In this document: piece by piece, positions 12,707 through 20,196 of the stretch
Numbering within the stretch: position 1 is the stretch's first letter
Layout: the number at the start of each line of letters is the position of its first letter
Origin: Verrucomicrobiia bacterium
Lineage (GTDB): Bacteria > Verrucomicrobiota > Verrucomicrobiia > JABWAM01
Assembly: GCA_028687435.1 (NCBI GenBank)
Contig: JAQUAF010000053.1
Location: forward strand, 1 to 39,802
Direction: 5' to 3'
Length of the DNA stretch: 39,802 nucleotides
Made by a program: the position numbers and the translations under genes
The notes under the pieces: model-generated
The model's database searches: none
The model's input: the letters and a program-made list of their open reading frames with translations, nothing else
Told to the model about the DNA's origin: nothing

Positions 12707-13810
12707 ATGAGACGCCTTGCAAGTTTCTCTATTGCCTTGCAAGATGGGGATGTTTTGAACGATCCGATCCTTTTGCGTTTATATCAAGGGTATGATGTGC
12801 CGCGTCCCCCCGTGTGGATGATGCGGCAGGCTGGCCGGTATTTGCCTCAATTTCGTGAATTGAGGGCGCGGTTTGATTTTCTTACCCTGTGCAAGACCCC
12901 GGAGCTGGCGGCCAGGGTGACTGTGCAACCGGTCGAGGAATTGGATGTGGACGGGGCGGTGATCTTTTGCGACATCCTGGTTTTGTTGGAGGCCATGGGG
13001 CTGCCGGTGGTTTTTGCAGGGGATCGTGGCCCTCAAATCGAGGCGCCCCTGCGGGACGAGGGGGACCTGGCCAGAATTCATGCGCCGGATCCTGCGCGCA
13101 ACCTGGCTTATTTGGACAAGGCCATCCGCATGGCCGCCAAGTCTTTGCATGGGCGCAATGTGCCCGTGATTGGTTTCTCGGGGGCGCCTTTCACCCTGGC
13201 CTGCTATGCGGTGGAAGGGCAGACCTCGAGGGATTTTTACAAAATGCGGCGTTTGATGAGGGGAAATCCCGGCGCCTTCCGACGGTTGCTCGATCTGTTG
13301 GCTGATGGTGTGATTGACCATCTGAAAGCCCAGGTGGAGGCCGGCGCGGCGATGGTCCAGCTTTTCGACACTTGGGGCGGGTTGCTGGGCCAGAATGAGT
13401 ACCGTTTGCATGTGTTGCCGGTCATGCAGCGCATCGTTGATGCGTTCAAACCGGGGCGCACACCGGTGATCCTCTATGTGAATGGCAGTTCGGCCTTGTT
13501 GGATGTGATGAGGGAAACCGGGGCTGATGCGTTGTCGGTGGACTGGCGGACGCCCCTTTCGCAGGTTAGAAAAAAAGTGGGGGAGAAGATCATTTTGCAG
13601 GGTAATCTGGATCCGGCAGCCTTGTATTCGTCCCCGCCTGATATTCGCAAGGCAGTGCTGGCCATGTGGGAGGATCATCCCCGGCAGCGATGGATTGTCA
13701 ACCTGGGACATGGCATTCCGCCAGATGTGCCGCTGGAACATGCCAGGGTTTTTATCCAGGCGGTCAAAGCGTTGCGTTACCCATGCCAGGATGGAGATCG
13801 GACGGTCTGA
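12707..13810 (+). CDS. hemE: uroporphyrinogen decarboxylase
   Basis: A 367-residue HemE that decarboxylates the four acetate side chains of uroporphyrinogen III to give coproporphyrinogen III in the cytoplasm. Diagnostic sequence: VWMMRQAGRYLPQF (residues 36-49, the substrate-binding Arg loop), FCDILVLLEAMGLPV with the conserved Asp, GFSGAPFTLACY, QLFDTWGG and the C-terminal NLGHGI. The ATG at 12707 has AGGA only 2 bases upstream; TTG at 12755, with GGGGA 4 bases before it, would give MLNDPILLRLYQ and fits the family N-terminus better, so the start is uncertain. The stop overlaps the hemN ATG by one base (TGATG), which makes a haem operon. Confidence 0.95.
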   Translation: MRRLASFSIALQDGDVLNDPILLRLYQGYDVPRPPVWMMRQAGRYLPQFRELRARFDFLTLCKTPELAARVTVQPVEELDVDGAVIFCDILVLLEAMGLPVVFAGDRGPQIEAPLRDEGDLARIHAPDPARNLAYLDKAIRMAAKSLHGRNVPVIGFSGAPFTLACYAVEGQTSRDFYKMRRLMRGNPGAFRRLLDLLADGVIDHLKAQVEAGAAMVQLFDTWGGLLGQNEYRLHVLPVMQRIVDAFKPGRTPVILYVNGSSALLDVMRETGADALSVDWRTPLSQVRKKVGEKIILQGNLDPAALYSSPPDIRKAVLAMWEDHPRQRWIVNLGHGIPPDVPLEHARVFIQAVKALRYPCQDGDRTV

Positions 13811-15225
13811 TGAGCGGTGGCGCGGAAAAATCCTCTTCTCCGGAGGACTGGATGGCGGAGGCCAGCCTGGAGTTGCTGGCGCGTTACGATGTGGCGGGAC
13901 CGCGTTACACCAGCTATCCGACCGCACCCTGTTTTTCAGCTGATTTTACGGCGGCGGACTATCTGGATGAGTTGAAGCGGATTGGCCAGGCTGCATCCTG
14001 TCCGCCCCTTTCCCTTTATTTTCATCTCCCTTTTTGCGGATCGGTTTGTTTCTTTTGCGCCTGCAATGTGGCTTTTACAACCGATCATCGCCGTCCGGAT
14101 CGTTATTTGGACCGGATGATCCGGGAAATGGACGCGGTTTTAAGCGTCTGGACCGCCCGGCGCCTGGTGAAGCAGATGCATTGGGGCGGGGGGACGCCGA
14201 CTTTTTTTTCTCCCGATCAAATGAGTCGTTTGTACGAGGCGGTTGCGGAACGTTTTTCAATCCAGATTGGCGCCGAAGTGGCTTTGGAGGTGGATCCCCG
14301 GCAAACCAGCCGCGAACAATTGCGCTTGTTGGGACGCTTGGGGTTCAACCGGATTTCGGTTGGAATACAGGATTTCGATCCACGGGTGCAGGCGGCGGTG
14401 CGCCGGGTGCAGTCAGAGGATTTGACCCGGAAGATCATTGATGAGGCCCGGGCAGAGGGATTCAAGAGCGTTTCCGTGGATTTGATCTATGGCCTGCCTT
14501 TCCAAGAGGAGGCATCCTTTGCGCGGACACTGGACCGGGTTCTGACCCTGTCGCCGGACCGTGTTGCGGTTTTTAATTTCGCCTATCTGCCGGGCTCGGT
14601 GCGGCGTCAGAAAGCCGTGCCCAGGGAGGGATTGCCTTCCCCGTCTGAAAAACTGCGGCTGTTGCAACGGGCGATCCGGACTTTTGCGGGGGCGGGTTTT
14701 CGCTATATTGGCATGGATCATTTTGCCAGACCGGGGGATGAGTTGTGCGTGGCGCAGGACCGGGGAACTCTCGGCAGAAATTTTCAAGGGTACACATCTC
14801 ATGCCGGGTGCGAATTGCTGGCGTTCGGGGCATCGTCCATCAGCCAGGCGGGCGGGGTTTATGCCCAAAACCAGAGGGATGTCCGTGATTATGAGCGCGT
14901 GGTGGATGCCGGCGGTGTTCCCACCATGAGGGGAATCCGCCTGAGCGCGGAAGACGAATTGCGGAGGGATGTCATCATGCGGCTCATGTGCCATTTATGC
15001 CTGGAGAAAAAAGCGGTTGAACAGCGCCATGGCATATGTTTCGACACCCATTTTGCGGATGCCCTGGACGCCCTGGCGCCCATGGAAAGAGACGGCATGG
15101 TTCGATGCCGGAGAGACCGGCTGGAAGTGACGCCTTTGGGGCGTCTTTTCATCCGAAATCTTTGCCTTCCCTTTGACGCCTATTTCCGGCGTCCGGCCAA
15201 AGGCGGATTTTCCCGGACGGTTTGA
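13810..15225 (+). CDS. hemN: oxygen-independent coproporphyrinogen III oxidase (radical SAM)
   Basis: A 471-residue radical SAM enzyme that converts coproporphyrinogen III to protoporphyrinogen IX without oxygen. The FHLPFCGSVCFFCACN segment gives the 4Fe-4S motif C76-x3-C80-x2-C83, followed by C85 as in true HemN. Further HemN signs are the N-terminal YDVAGPRYTSYPTA, WGGGTPTF, the ISVGIQDFD stretch and RYIGMDHFA. The C-terminal HemN domain is present, and the length is close to that of E. coli HemN (457). The N-terminal PRYTSYP and C85 separate it from HemW-type homologues. Translation probably couples to hemE through the TGATG overlap. Its presence indicates that the host can make haem under anoxic or low-oxygen conditions. 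Confidence 0.95.
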   Translation: MSGGAEKSSSPEDWMAEASLELLARYDVAGPRYTSYPTAPCFSADFTAADYLDELKRIGQAASCPPLSLYFHLPFCGSVCFFCACNVAFTTDHRRPDRYLDRMIREMDAVLSVWTARRLVKQMHWGGGTPTFFSPDQMSRLYEAVAERFSIQIGAEVALEVDPRQTSREQLRLLGRLGFNRISVGIQDFDPRVQAAVRRVQSEDLTRKIIDEARAEGFKSVSVDLIYGLPFQEEASFARTLDRVLTLSPDRVAVFNFAYLPGSVRRQKAVPREGLPSPSEKLRLLQRAIRTFAGAGFRYIGMDHFARPGDELCVAQDRGTLGRNFQGYTSHAGCELLAFGASSISQAGGVYAQNQRDVRDYERVVDAGGVPTMRGIRLSAEDELRRDVIMRLMCHLCLEKKAVEQRHGICFDTHFADALDALAPMERDGMVRCRRDRLEVTPLGRLFIRNLCLPFDAYFRRPAKGGFSRTV

Positions 15226-15226
15226 T

Positions 15227-15254
15227 CTTGAATCTTGAATCTTGAATCTTGAAT
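15227..15254 (+). repeat. four tandem copies of CTTGAAT
   Basis: Four perfect 7-base units lie between the hemN stop (15225) and the next ATG (15263), followed by a partial CT. Copy-number change would alter the spacing upstream of the next start in steps of seven bases. TTG codons inside it allow an alternative start for the downstream gene at 15242. Confidence 0.85.
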
Positions 15255-15262
15255 CTGGGCGA

Positions 15263-15982
15263 ATGCCTTACCAGACGCTTAATTTGGAGGAAACAGCCGC
15301 ATATCTGCACCTAAGGGAGGCGGACGTGGAGCAATTGATCAGAAAAAGGGAGATTCCTTTTGAGAAAAGGGGGGAGCGTTTTGTTTTCCGGAAGGGAGAG
15401 ATTGAGAGCTGGGCATCGCAGAGGATTTTGGGGTTTCAGGACAAACACCTGGCGGCCTATCATAAACAGGTGGTGGATCGGGAGCGGCGTTTTTCCAAGC
15501 GTGAATTGCTGATGCCCGATCTTTTGAAGGAGAAATACATTGATCCGGCGGTAACTTCCAAAACCAAATCCTCCATTTTACGGGACATGGTCCGGCTGGC
15601 GGAAAAAACCGGCAATCTGCTGGATGCGTCCGGTCTCTTGGATGGGCTCCAGGATCGGGAAAAGCTTTGCTCAACCGGGATGCCCCGCGGACTGGCGCTT
15701 TTGCATCCGCGATACCAGAGACCCTACTTGTTTCAGGAAGACATGGTTTTGATGGGGCGCACCATCCAGGGAATTCCCTTTGGCGCGCCCGATGGATCGT
15801 CCACCGGACTTTTTTTTCTGTTGTGTTGCCGGACGGATTCCCTGCATTTGCACGTTCTGGCCAGAATTTGCATGATGGCGAGGGAAACTGATTTATTGGA
15901 CCGGTTGAGGGAGACGGAGGACGCCGCGGTGATGTTGCAGTCCGTGCTGACCGCCGAGGCGGAGCTTCTCAAGGAAATGTGA
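15263..15982 (+). CDS. HTH domain fused to PTS EIIA (PtsN-like) protein
   Basis: A 239-residue protein. Residues 4-52 are an excisionase/MerR-like helix-turn-helix (LNLEETAAYLHLREADVEQL, then a wing IPFEKRGERFVFRKGEIESW). Residues 85-235 match PTS EIIA type 2 (fructose/EIIANtr): SKTKSSILRDMV, then RGLALLHPR with H148 at the phospho-histidine position, where family members read VAIPH. EIIA domains receive phosphate from HPr; fused to DNA-binding domains they usually act as regulators rather than sugar carriers. No EIIB, EIIC, HPr or EI gene is nearby, which supports a regulatory role by inference. The start is ATG 15263; TTG 15242 within the CTTGAAT repeats would add seven residues. LLHPR in place of xxPHG is a notable change near the active site. 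Confidence 0.8.
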   Translation: MPYQTLNLEETAAYLHLREADVEQLIRKREIPFEKRGERFVFRKGEIESWASQRILGFQDKHLAAYHKQVVDRERRFSKRELLMPDLLKEKYIDPAVTSKTKSSILRDMVRLAEKTGNLLDASGLLDGLQDREKLCSTGMPRGLALLHPRYQRPYLFQEDMVLMGRTIQGIPFGAPDGSSTGLFFLLCCRTDSLHLHVLARICMMARETDLLDRLRETEDAAVMLQSVLTAEAELLKEM

Positions 15983-16106
15983 TCGGGGGGAGGGCAGGGG
16001 GGATGCGGAAGGCAGGAGTTTTTTTGGTTCTTTGCTTGACGCTTCGAAGGCAGGTCGATAGCTTGACTGCTTCCAAAAAAACAACTTGAGATAAAACCCA
16101 ACCCCT

Positions 16107-17285
16107 ATGGCAGCCGAAGAGCTCTCCTACGTTTTGATCAATCCATACACCCTGCGCAAATCGCGCACGGGCGGCATCATTGCCCGGCTTCTTTCAAGAA
16201 CCGCCCTGGATTTGGCGGCTACACGGATGTTTGCCCCCAGCAAGGAATTGGTGCAGGAGTATGCGGCTACATTTAAAGATGGCGCGCATGGAGGGGGGCG
16301 GAATGACAAGACCCGGCAATTGATTCATGATTATATTCTGGCCAACTACATGCCGGAGGCTGATGGGAGCCGTCATCGTGTCCTGATGCTATTGTTCAGA
16401 GGAGAGGGAGCGGTGGAAAAGGTCCGGGAGTGTGTGGGGGACGTTTCCTACCGTTCGGTGACCGGGGAGAGCGTTCGCGACACCTATGGAGACTATATCG
16501 TCGCCGGGGATGGCTTGGTCCGATATTTTGAACCGGCGGTGCTGGCGCCTGAGACGCTGGATGAGGCCATGATGACGGTCAAAATCTGGGGACGGCGTTC
16601 CGACGCCGATGGCGGTTTGCTGGAAAACGTGCTGCCTTGTCCCCGGACAGCGAAAACCCAGCGGACCTTGGTGATCATTAAGCCCGACAATTTTACCTTT
16701 CCTAGTGGAAAAGCGGGCCGGGTGATTGACATGTTTTCAAAAACCGGTCTCTACATGGTGGCGGTCAAGACCCAGCAGATGTCCGTGGCGCAGGCGGAGG
16801 AGTTTTATGGGCCGGTTCTGCCGGTTTTGCGCGAGAAATTGAGTGATGTTGCGGCGAAGAAATCCGCCGGGGTTTTGAGCAAGGAGTTCGGTTTTGATCT
16901 GCCTTCCGAGACAGTCTCAAAACTGGGAAGCCTGGTGGGCCCCTTGTTTGCGCAGAATCAGTTTGAAAGCATTGTCGAATTCATGTCCGGCCACCGGCCC
17001 AGCCAGGTGCCGGCCGCAGACAAACAGAAGCCGGGCTCGACCAAGTCGGTGGTGATTGTTTATGAGGGCGAAGATGCGGTGGCCAAGGTTCGCAATGTGC
17101 TGGGGCCGACCGATCCACGCAAGGCTCCTCCAGGATCGATCCGGCGTGAATTTGGGCAGGATATCATGGTGAATGCGGCGCATGCCTCCGATTCGGTTGA
17201 AAATGCGCGCAGGGAGATGGGAATCCTGCGGGTGGCCGAAAACAATTTGAAGAAGGTCATCGAGGAGTGTTACGGAAAATGCTGA
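16107..17285 (+). CDS. tandem nucleoside-diphosphate-kinase-like protein
   Basis: A 392-residue protein made of two NDK-like units. The second (about 190-392) has the NDK signatures TLVIIKPDNF, EGEDAVAKVRNVLGPTDP, PGSIRREFG and NAAHASDSVENARRE with the phospho-histidine at H359. A roughly 60-residue insert separates the first and second motifs. The first unit (about 1-185) is degenerate: YVLINPYTLRKSRTGG stands for the kinase strand, RGEGAVEKVRECVGDV for the middle, and DTYGDYIVAGDG occupies the active-site region without a histidine. An active NDK moves gamma-phosphate between NTPs and NDPs; here the N-terminal half is probably structural or regulatory. No neighbour points to a pathway. The gene stands alone, with about 125 bases before it and 43 after. 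Confidence 0.8.
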   Translation: MAAEELSYVLINPYTLRKSRTGGIIARLLSRTALDLAATRMFAPSKELVQEYAATFKDGAHGGGRNDKTRQLIHDYILANYMPEADGSRHRVLMLLFRGEGAVEKVRECVGDVSYRSVTGESVRDTYGDYIVAGDGLVRYFEPAVLAPETLDEAMMTVKIWGRRSDADGGLLENVLPCPRTAKTQRTLVIIKPDNFTFPSGKAGRVIDMFSKTGLYMVAVKTQQMSVAQAEEFYGPVLPVLREKLSDVAAKKSAGVLSKEFGFDLPSETVSKLGSLVGPLFAQNQFESIVEFMSGHRPSQVPAADKQKPGSTKSVVIVYEGEDAVAKVRNVLGPTDPRKAPPGSIRREFGQDIMVNAAHASDSVENARREMGILRVAENNLKKVIEECYGKC

Positions 17286-17328
17286 ATTTTTAATGACAAA
17301 ACCAATCAAACAAAAGCGACAATAAATT

Positions 17329-18498
17329 ATGGAACCCGCAAATATTTCCAAGAAAATCACCCCCTCCCTGACGCTGGCCATTGACGGCAAGGCCAAGGCT
17401 TTGAAGGCCGAAGGCAAGGATGTTTGCAGTTTTGGCGCCGGCGAGCCGGACATGGACACCCCTGACCATATCAAACTGGCGGCTGCGCAGGCCCTGGCGG
17501 AGGGATTCACAAAATACACCCCAACTTCCGGCATCCCGGAGCTTCGGCAGGCCATTGCTGAAAAAATCAAGACGGAAAACGGAGTGGACTACAAGCCGGG
17601 CCAGGTTGTGGTTTCCTGCGGCGCCAAGCATTCGTGTTACAACACGATTCTTGCCACATGCAATCCCGGCGATGAGGTGATCATCCCGGCGCCATACTGG
17701 GTCAGCTATGCTGAGATGGCCAAGGTTGCAGGCGCCGAGCCTTATATCGTTCCGACTGAAGAAAGCAATGGCTTCAAGCTTACGCCAGCCCAGTTGCAGG
17801 AGGCCATTTCCCCCAGTTCCAAGCTGTTGATTCTCAATTCGCCCAACAACCCGACCGGCTCAATCTATACGGAAAATGAACTGGCGGCCCTCGTGGAGGT
17901 GGCGTTGGAGGATGATCTCTACATCATGTCCGACGAGGTTTACGAGAAAATGGCCTATGATGGCGCAAAGCATTTCTCCATCGCCTCCATTTCCAAGCAG
18001 GTTTACGAGCACACGATCACCGTCAATGGCTTCAGCAAGGCTTATGCAATGACCGGATGGCGGCTGGGTTACACGGCTGCGCCGGAGCCCCTGGCCAAGA
18101 CGATTGATTCAATTCAAAGCCACTGCACTTCGAATCCCACCTCCTTTGCCCAGAAGGGCGCGGTGGCGGCGCTCAAGGAATCACAGGATTGCGTAAACGA
18201 AATGGTCAAGGAGTTCGCCGCCCGGCGCGACTTGATTTACCAGGGATTGAGCTCGATTCCCGGCATTACGGTAAACAAGCCGGCAGGCGCGTTTTATATC
18301 CTGCCGAACATCTCATCTTTTGGCATGACCTCCACCCAGTTTTGCGAGGCGCTGCTGGAAGAGGCATTGGTGGCGGCGGTGCCTGGCATTGCTTTTGGAA
18401 ACGACAAGCTGATTCGCCTGAGTTATGCCTGCAGCCGCGAAAATATTGAAAAGGGAATTTCCCGCATCAAGGATTTTTGCGCCAAGCATCAGAAATAA
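17329..18498 (+). CDS. class I pyridoxal-phosphate aminotransferase (AspB-like)
   Basis: A 389-residue fold-type I aminotransferase, probably transferring amino groups between aspartate and 2-oxoglutarate in the cytoplasm. Motifs: SFGAGEPDMDTP at the N-terminus, LNSPNNPTG with the PLP-contacting Asn, DDLYIMSDEVYEKM with the Asp/Tyr pair, and NGFSKAYAMTGWRLGY with Schiff-base lysine K237; the C-terminal IRLSYACS holds the Arg that binds the substrate carboxylate. This is the subgroup-I-gamma (Thermus/Bacillus AspB) pattern. Sequence alone does not exclude prephenate or another amino acid as a substrate. No good Shine-Dalgarno precedes ATG 17329, but the N-terminus MEPANISKKITPS aligns with family starts. 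Length is normal. Confidence 0.92.
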   Translation: MEPANISKKITPSLTLAIDGKAKALKAEGKDVCSFGAGEPDMDTPDHIKLAAAQALAEGFTKYTPTSGIPELRQAIAEKIKTENGVDYKPGQVVVSCGAKHSCYNTILATCNPGDEVIIPAPYWVSYAEMAKVAGAEPYIVPTEESNGFKLTPAQLQEAISPSSKLLILNSPNNPTGSIYTENELAALVEVALEDDLYIMSDEVYEKMAYDGAKHFSIASISKQVYEHTITVNGFSKAYAMTGWRLGYTAAPEPLAKTIDSIQSHCTSNPTSFAQKGAVAALKESQDCVNEMVKEFAARRDLIYQGLSSIPGITVNKPAGAFYILPNISSFGMTSTQFCEALLEEALVAAVPGIAFGNDKLIRLSYACSRENIEKGISRIKDFCAKHQK

Positions 18499-18521
18499 AC
18501 GGCGCCAGATTGTTTCCGGTT

Positions 18522-18767
18522 ATGTCCGAAAAACATCATGAGGGAAAGGCGGTTTTCAACAACTGTTGGCGATCGGTCATCTTTGGCGTGGCGACGGTTG
18601 TGGCGGTCCTTGCCTTTCTTCTTTTGCCGGTTTACGCCCTGTTCCTGTTCTGCCATTTTTGTTGGTGGCAGGGGGGGCTGGCTTTGGCTGGATGGGGATG
18701 CGTGACCGCCTTCCTGAGGCATATCCTTCATCATGCCGGGGCTGGCGAACACGGACAGTCATTCTGA
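18522..18767 (+). CDS. small hydrophobic membrane protein, unknown function
   Basis: An 81-residue frame starting 23 bases after the aminotransferase stop. Residues about 18-38 form a strong membrane helix (VIFGVATVVAVLAFLLLPVY), and a second hydrophobic stretch (GGLALAGWGCVTAFL) follows around 48-62. The short polar N-terminus and the His-rich C-terminus (HILHHAGAGEHGQSF) are likely outside the membrane. No family is recognised. An in-frame upstream start at 18477 would overlap the aminotransferase; ATG 18522 is preferred, though its ribosome site is weak. It ends 19 bases before the tRNA-Thr gene. Confidence 0.45.
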   Translation: MSEKHHEGKAVFNNCWRSVIFGVATVVAVLAFLLLPVYALFLFCHFCWWQGGLALAGWGCVTAFLRHILHHAGAGEHGQSF

Positions 18768-18786
18768 CTTTTCTCTGAAGACAGCC

Positions 18787-18861
18787 TGGAGCCGAAGGAG
18801 AGGATTGAACTCTCGACCCACGGTTTACGAAACCGTTGCTCTACCACTGAGCTACTTCGGC
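18787..18861 (-). tRNA. tRNA-Thr (anticodon CGT)
   Basis: Complete cloverleaf on the minus strand: acceptor GCCGAAG/CTTCGGC, D-arm GCTC/GAGC, anticodon stem ACGGT/ACCGT with loop TTCGTAA, T-arm GAGAG/CTCTC with TTCAATC, and encoded CCA at 18787-18789. It reads ACG threonine codons. Confidence 0.96.
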
Positions 18862-18949
18862 TCGGGCCGGGCTGGACAAAACAAGAGCAGGGACTGAAGC
18901 AGATATTCATTCCAAAGGCAAGCGTTCCCGGAAACTCCGAACTTGCCGG

Positions 18950-18977
18950 TTGCAAATGTGCAGGAGGTTGTTATATT
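18950..18977 (+). promoter_or_regulatory. sigma70-type promoter of tRNA-Gln
   Basis: TTGCAA at 18950-18955, a 16-bp spacer and TATATT at 18972-18977 lie 15 bases before the mature tRNA-Gln 5' end, a normal distance for a stable-RNA promoter. Confidence 0.6.
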
Positions 18978-18992
18978 TTCCGCCATTCGCAT

Positions 18993-19066
18993 TTCCCGAT
19001 GGTGTAATGGTAGCACAGAGGCCTTTGGAGCCTTTAGTCATGGTTCGAATCCATGTCGGGAAGCCA
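18993..19066 (+). tRNA. tRNA-Gln (anticodon TTG)
   Basis: Acceptor TTCCCGA/TCGGGAA, D-arm GTGT/GCAC, anticodon stem GAGGC/GCCTT with loop CTTTGGA, T-arm CATGG/CCATG with TTCGAAT, discriminator G and encoded CCA. It reads CAA glutamine codons and faces the convergent tRNA-Gly. Confidence 0.96.
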
Positions 19067-19077
19067 TGTGCTTGTTG

Positions 19078-19151
19078 TGGAGCGGGTGAAGGGAATCGAA
19101 CCCTCGTCTCAGGCTTGGGAAGCCCGCATTCTACCATTGAACCACACCCGC
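19078..19151 (-). tRNA. tRNA-Gly (anticodon CCC)
   Basis: Minus-strand cloverleaf: acceptor GCGGGTG/CACCCGC, D-arm GTTC/GAAT, anticodon stem CGGGC/GCCTG with loop TTCCCAA, T-arm GAGGG/CCCTT with TTCGATT, encoded CCA at 19078-19080. It reads GGG. Its 5' side faces the prophage; it is the last host gene on this side. Confidence 0.96.
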
Positions 19152-19276
19152 AAGTCCACCTCTGAAGAACGCCTCCGTCTGGCGTTTTCCCGGCGAAAAG
19201 GCTGAAAACAAAGCCTGTTCGCATCGTTGCATGACCATATCAAATGTAGCATGCAAAAGCAAGCAGAATCGAAAGA

Positions 19277-19327
19277 ATTGGGCTAGAATAGTCTAAAAAT
19301 TGGACTAATTGGGCTAAAGATTGGACA
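19277..19327. repeat. ATTGGrCTA repeat cluster at the prophage left edge
   Basis: ATTGGGCTA at 19277-19285, ATTGGACTA at 19299-19307, ATTGGGCTA at 19308-19316 and a partial ATTGGACA at 19320-19327. TAGTC (19289-19293) and GACTA (19303-19307) also form an inverted repeat. The cluster ends where the first phage ORF begins. It could be an operator set, a recombinase arm-binding site or part of the attachment site. Confidence 0.6.
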
Positions 19328-19630
19328 GTGCGGGAGATGCGCACAACCAAGCTTGATGTGGTGCAGTTGTCGATCACGAGTGGGGCGTTGCCCCCCTGGA
19401 AGATGCTCTTCCTACAAATGATCGTTGATGCGGTTCACGACATTCGTACTGCGGAAACGACACAGATGAAGCGCCCGACCTATCGCAGAGAGATCGACGC
19501 CAGCGCAAGGGATGCAGAGGAATTCATCTATGGGGATAGGATAGACCGGGTTATTGCGTTTGCAAAACTGGATATAAACCCTGATCGGGTGCGGGAGATT
19601 GCGCGCCAGTGTTCGAGAAAAGAATTATGA
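19328..19630 (+). CDS. small phage protein before the terminase genes
   Basis: A 100-residue protein of unknown function (GTG 19328; ATG 19337 in frame). The C-terminal part, YGDRIDRVIAFAKLDINPDRVREIAR, resembles a short motif seen in small phage proteins encoded just upstream of terminase small subunits, where a helix pair contains a DxxPDxVR-like turn. It has no signal peptide or membrane helix. Its TGA overlaps the ATG of the terminase small subunit (ATGA), so the two are probably co-translated. A DNA-binding or packaging-accessory role is possible by position only. Confidence 0.6.
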   Translation: MREMRTTKLDVVQLSITSGALPPWKMLFLQMIVDAVHDIRTAETTQMKRPTYRREIDASARDAEEFIYGDRIDRVIAFAKLDINPDRVREIARQCSRKEL

Positions 19631-20196
19631 GCAATCGAAAAATCAAACAATGTCCGCCCTGGTGGGGGCATTTCATTACCGAATACCTGCGCAACGGGCA
19701 AAACGCGAAGCGCGCCTACCTGAAGGCGAAACCGAAGGTTACAGAACGGACGGCGGAGGTTGAATCCGCCAAACTCCTGAGCAAACCTGATTTTTTGGAA
19801 CAGTTGAAGGCCGCCCAGGAGAATGTCGCCAAAAGGGTTGGCATGACGCGGGACCGGTGGCTTCAGCTTCTTGCGGATGTTGCCGAGTTTGATCTGCGCG
19901 AATTTCTGGAGATTGATCCTGTGACGGGGGACACCAGGCTTGTCAAGGATTGGAAGGAGCGGGCTAAGGGACATGCGATTGAGTCATTGAAGATTCGGAC
20001 AACAACGCTTGAGTCCGGACAAGTGGTTCAGACTGTGGCAACGACGCGCGACAGCAAGCTTAAAGCTTTGGAGTTGATTGGGAAATCGCTCCAATATCTC
20101 GTTGAAAAGGTGGACGTCAATCACACCTTTGATTTGGCTGATGCAATCATCAAAGCTCGGCGGAGGGCATCCGGTGGATCAAACGGAAAATCCTGA
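19627..20196 (+). CDS. phage terminase small subunit
   Basis: A 189-residue DNA-recognition subunit of the packaging motor. The N-terminal HFITEYLRNGQNAKRAYLKA and TERTAEVESAKLLSKPDFLEQL match the Terminase_2 helix-turn-helix pattern (an FVxEYLxDxNATxAAxRAGYS-like stretch). A middle RVGMTRDRWLQLLADVAEFDLREFLEID and a basic C-terminus (KARRRASGGSNGKS) follow, suited to oligomer formation and contact with the large subunit. ATG 19627 overlaps the previous stop; GTG 19609 is an in-frame alternative. It ends 23 bases inside the large-subunit gene, as is common for this pair. Confidence 0.88.
   Translation: MSNRKIKQCPPWWGHFITEYLRNGQNAKRAYLKAKPKVTERTAEVESAKLLSKPDFLEQLKAAQENVAKRVGMTRDRWLQLLADVAEFDLREFLEIDPVTGDTRLVKDWKERAKGHAIESLKIRTTTLESGQVVQTVATTRDSKLKALELIGKSLQYLVEKVDVNHTFDLADAIIKARRRASGGSNGKS

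Noticed and set aside
12779..13927. 382-residue minus-strand frame opposite hemE
   Set aside because: hemE motifs on the plus strand are decisive; the antisense translation is His/Pro/Gln-rich and unlike any family.
15227..15254. CRISPR-like array
   Set aside because: The unit is only 7 bases, perfectly tandem, without spacers; it is a simple sequence repeat.
16034..16063. Promoter TTGACG-17-TAGCTT before the tandem NDK gene
   Set aside because: The -10 match is poor and a second TTGACT nearby gives no better partner; not strong enough to list.
16045..16080. Terminator hairpin after the HTH-EIIA gene
   Set aside because: The imperfect GAAGGCAGGTC/GACTGCTTC stem is followed by A residues, not T, on the plus strand.
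18477..18767. 96-residue version of the small membrane protein
   Set aside because: It would begin inside the aminotransferase; the ATG at 18522 removes the overlap and leaves the membrane segment intact.
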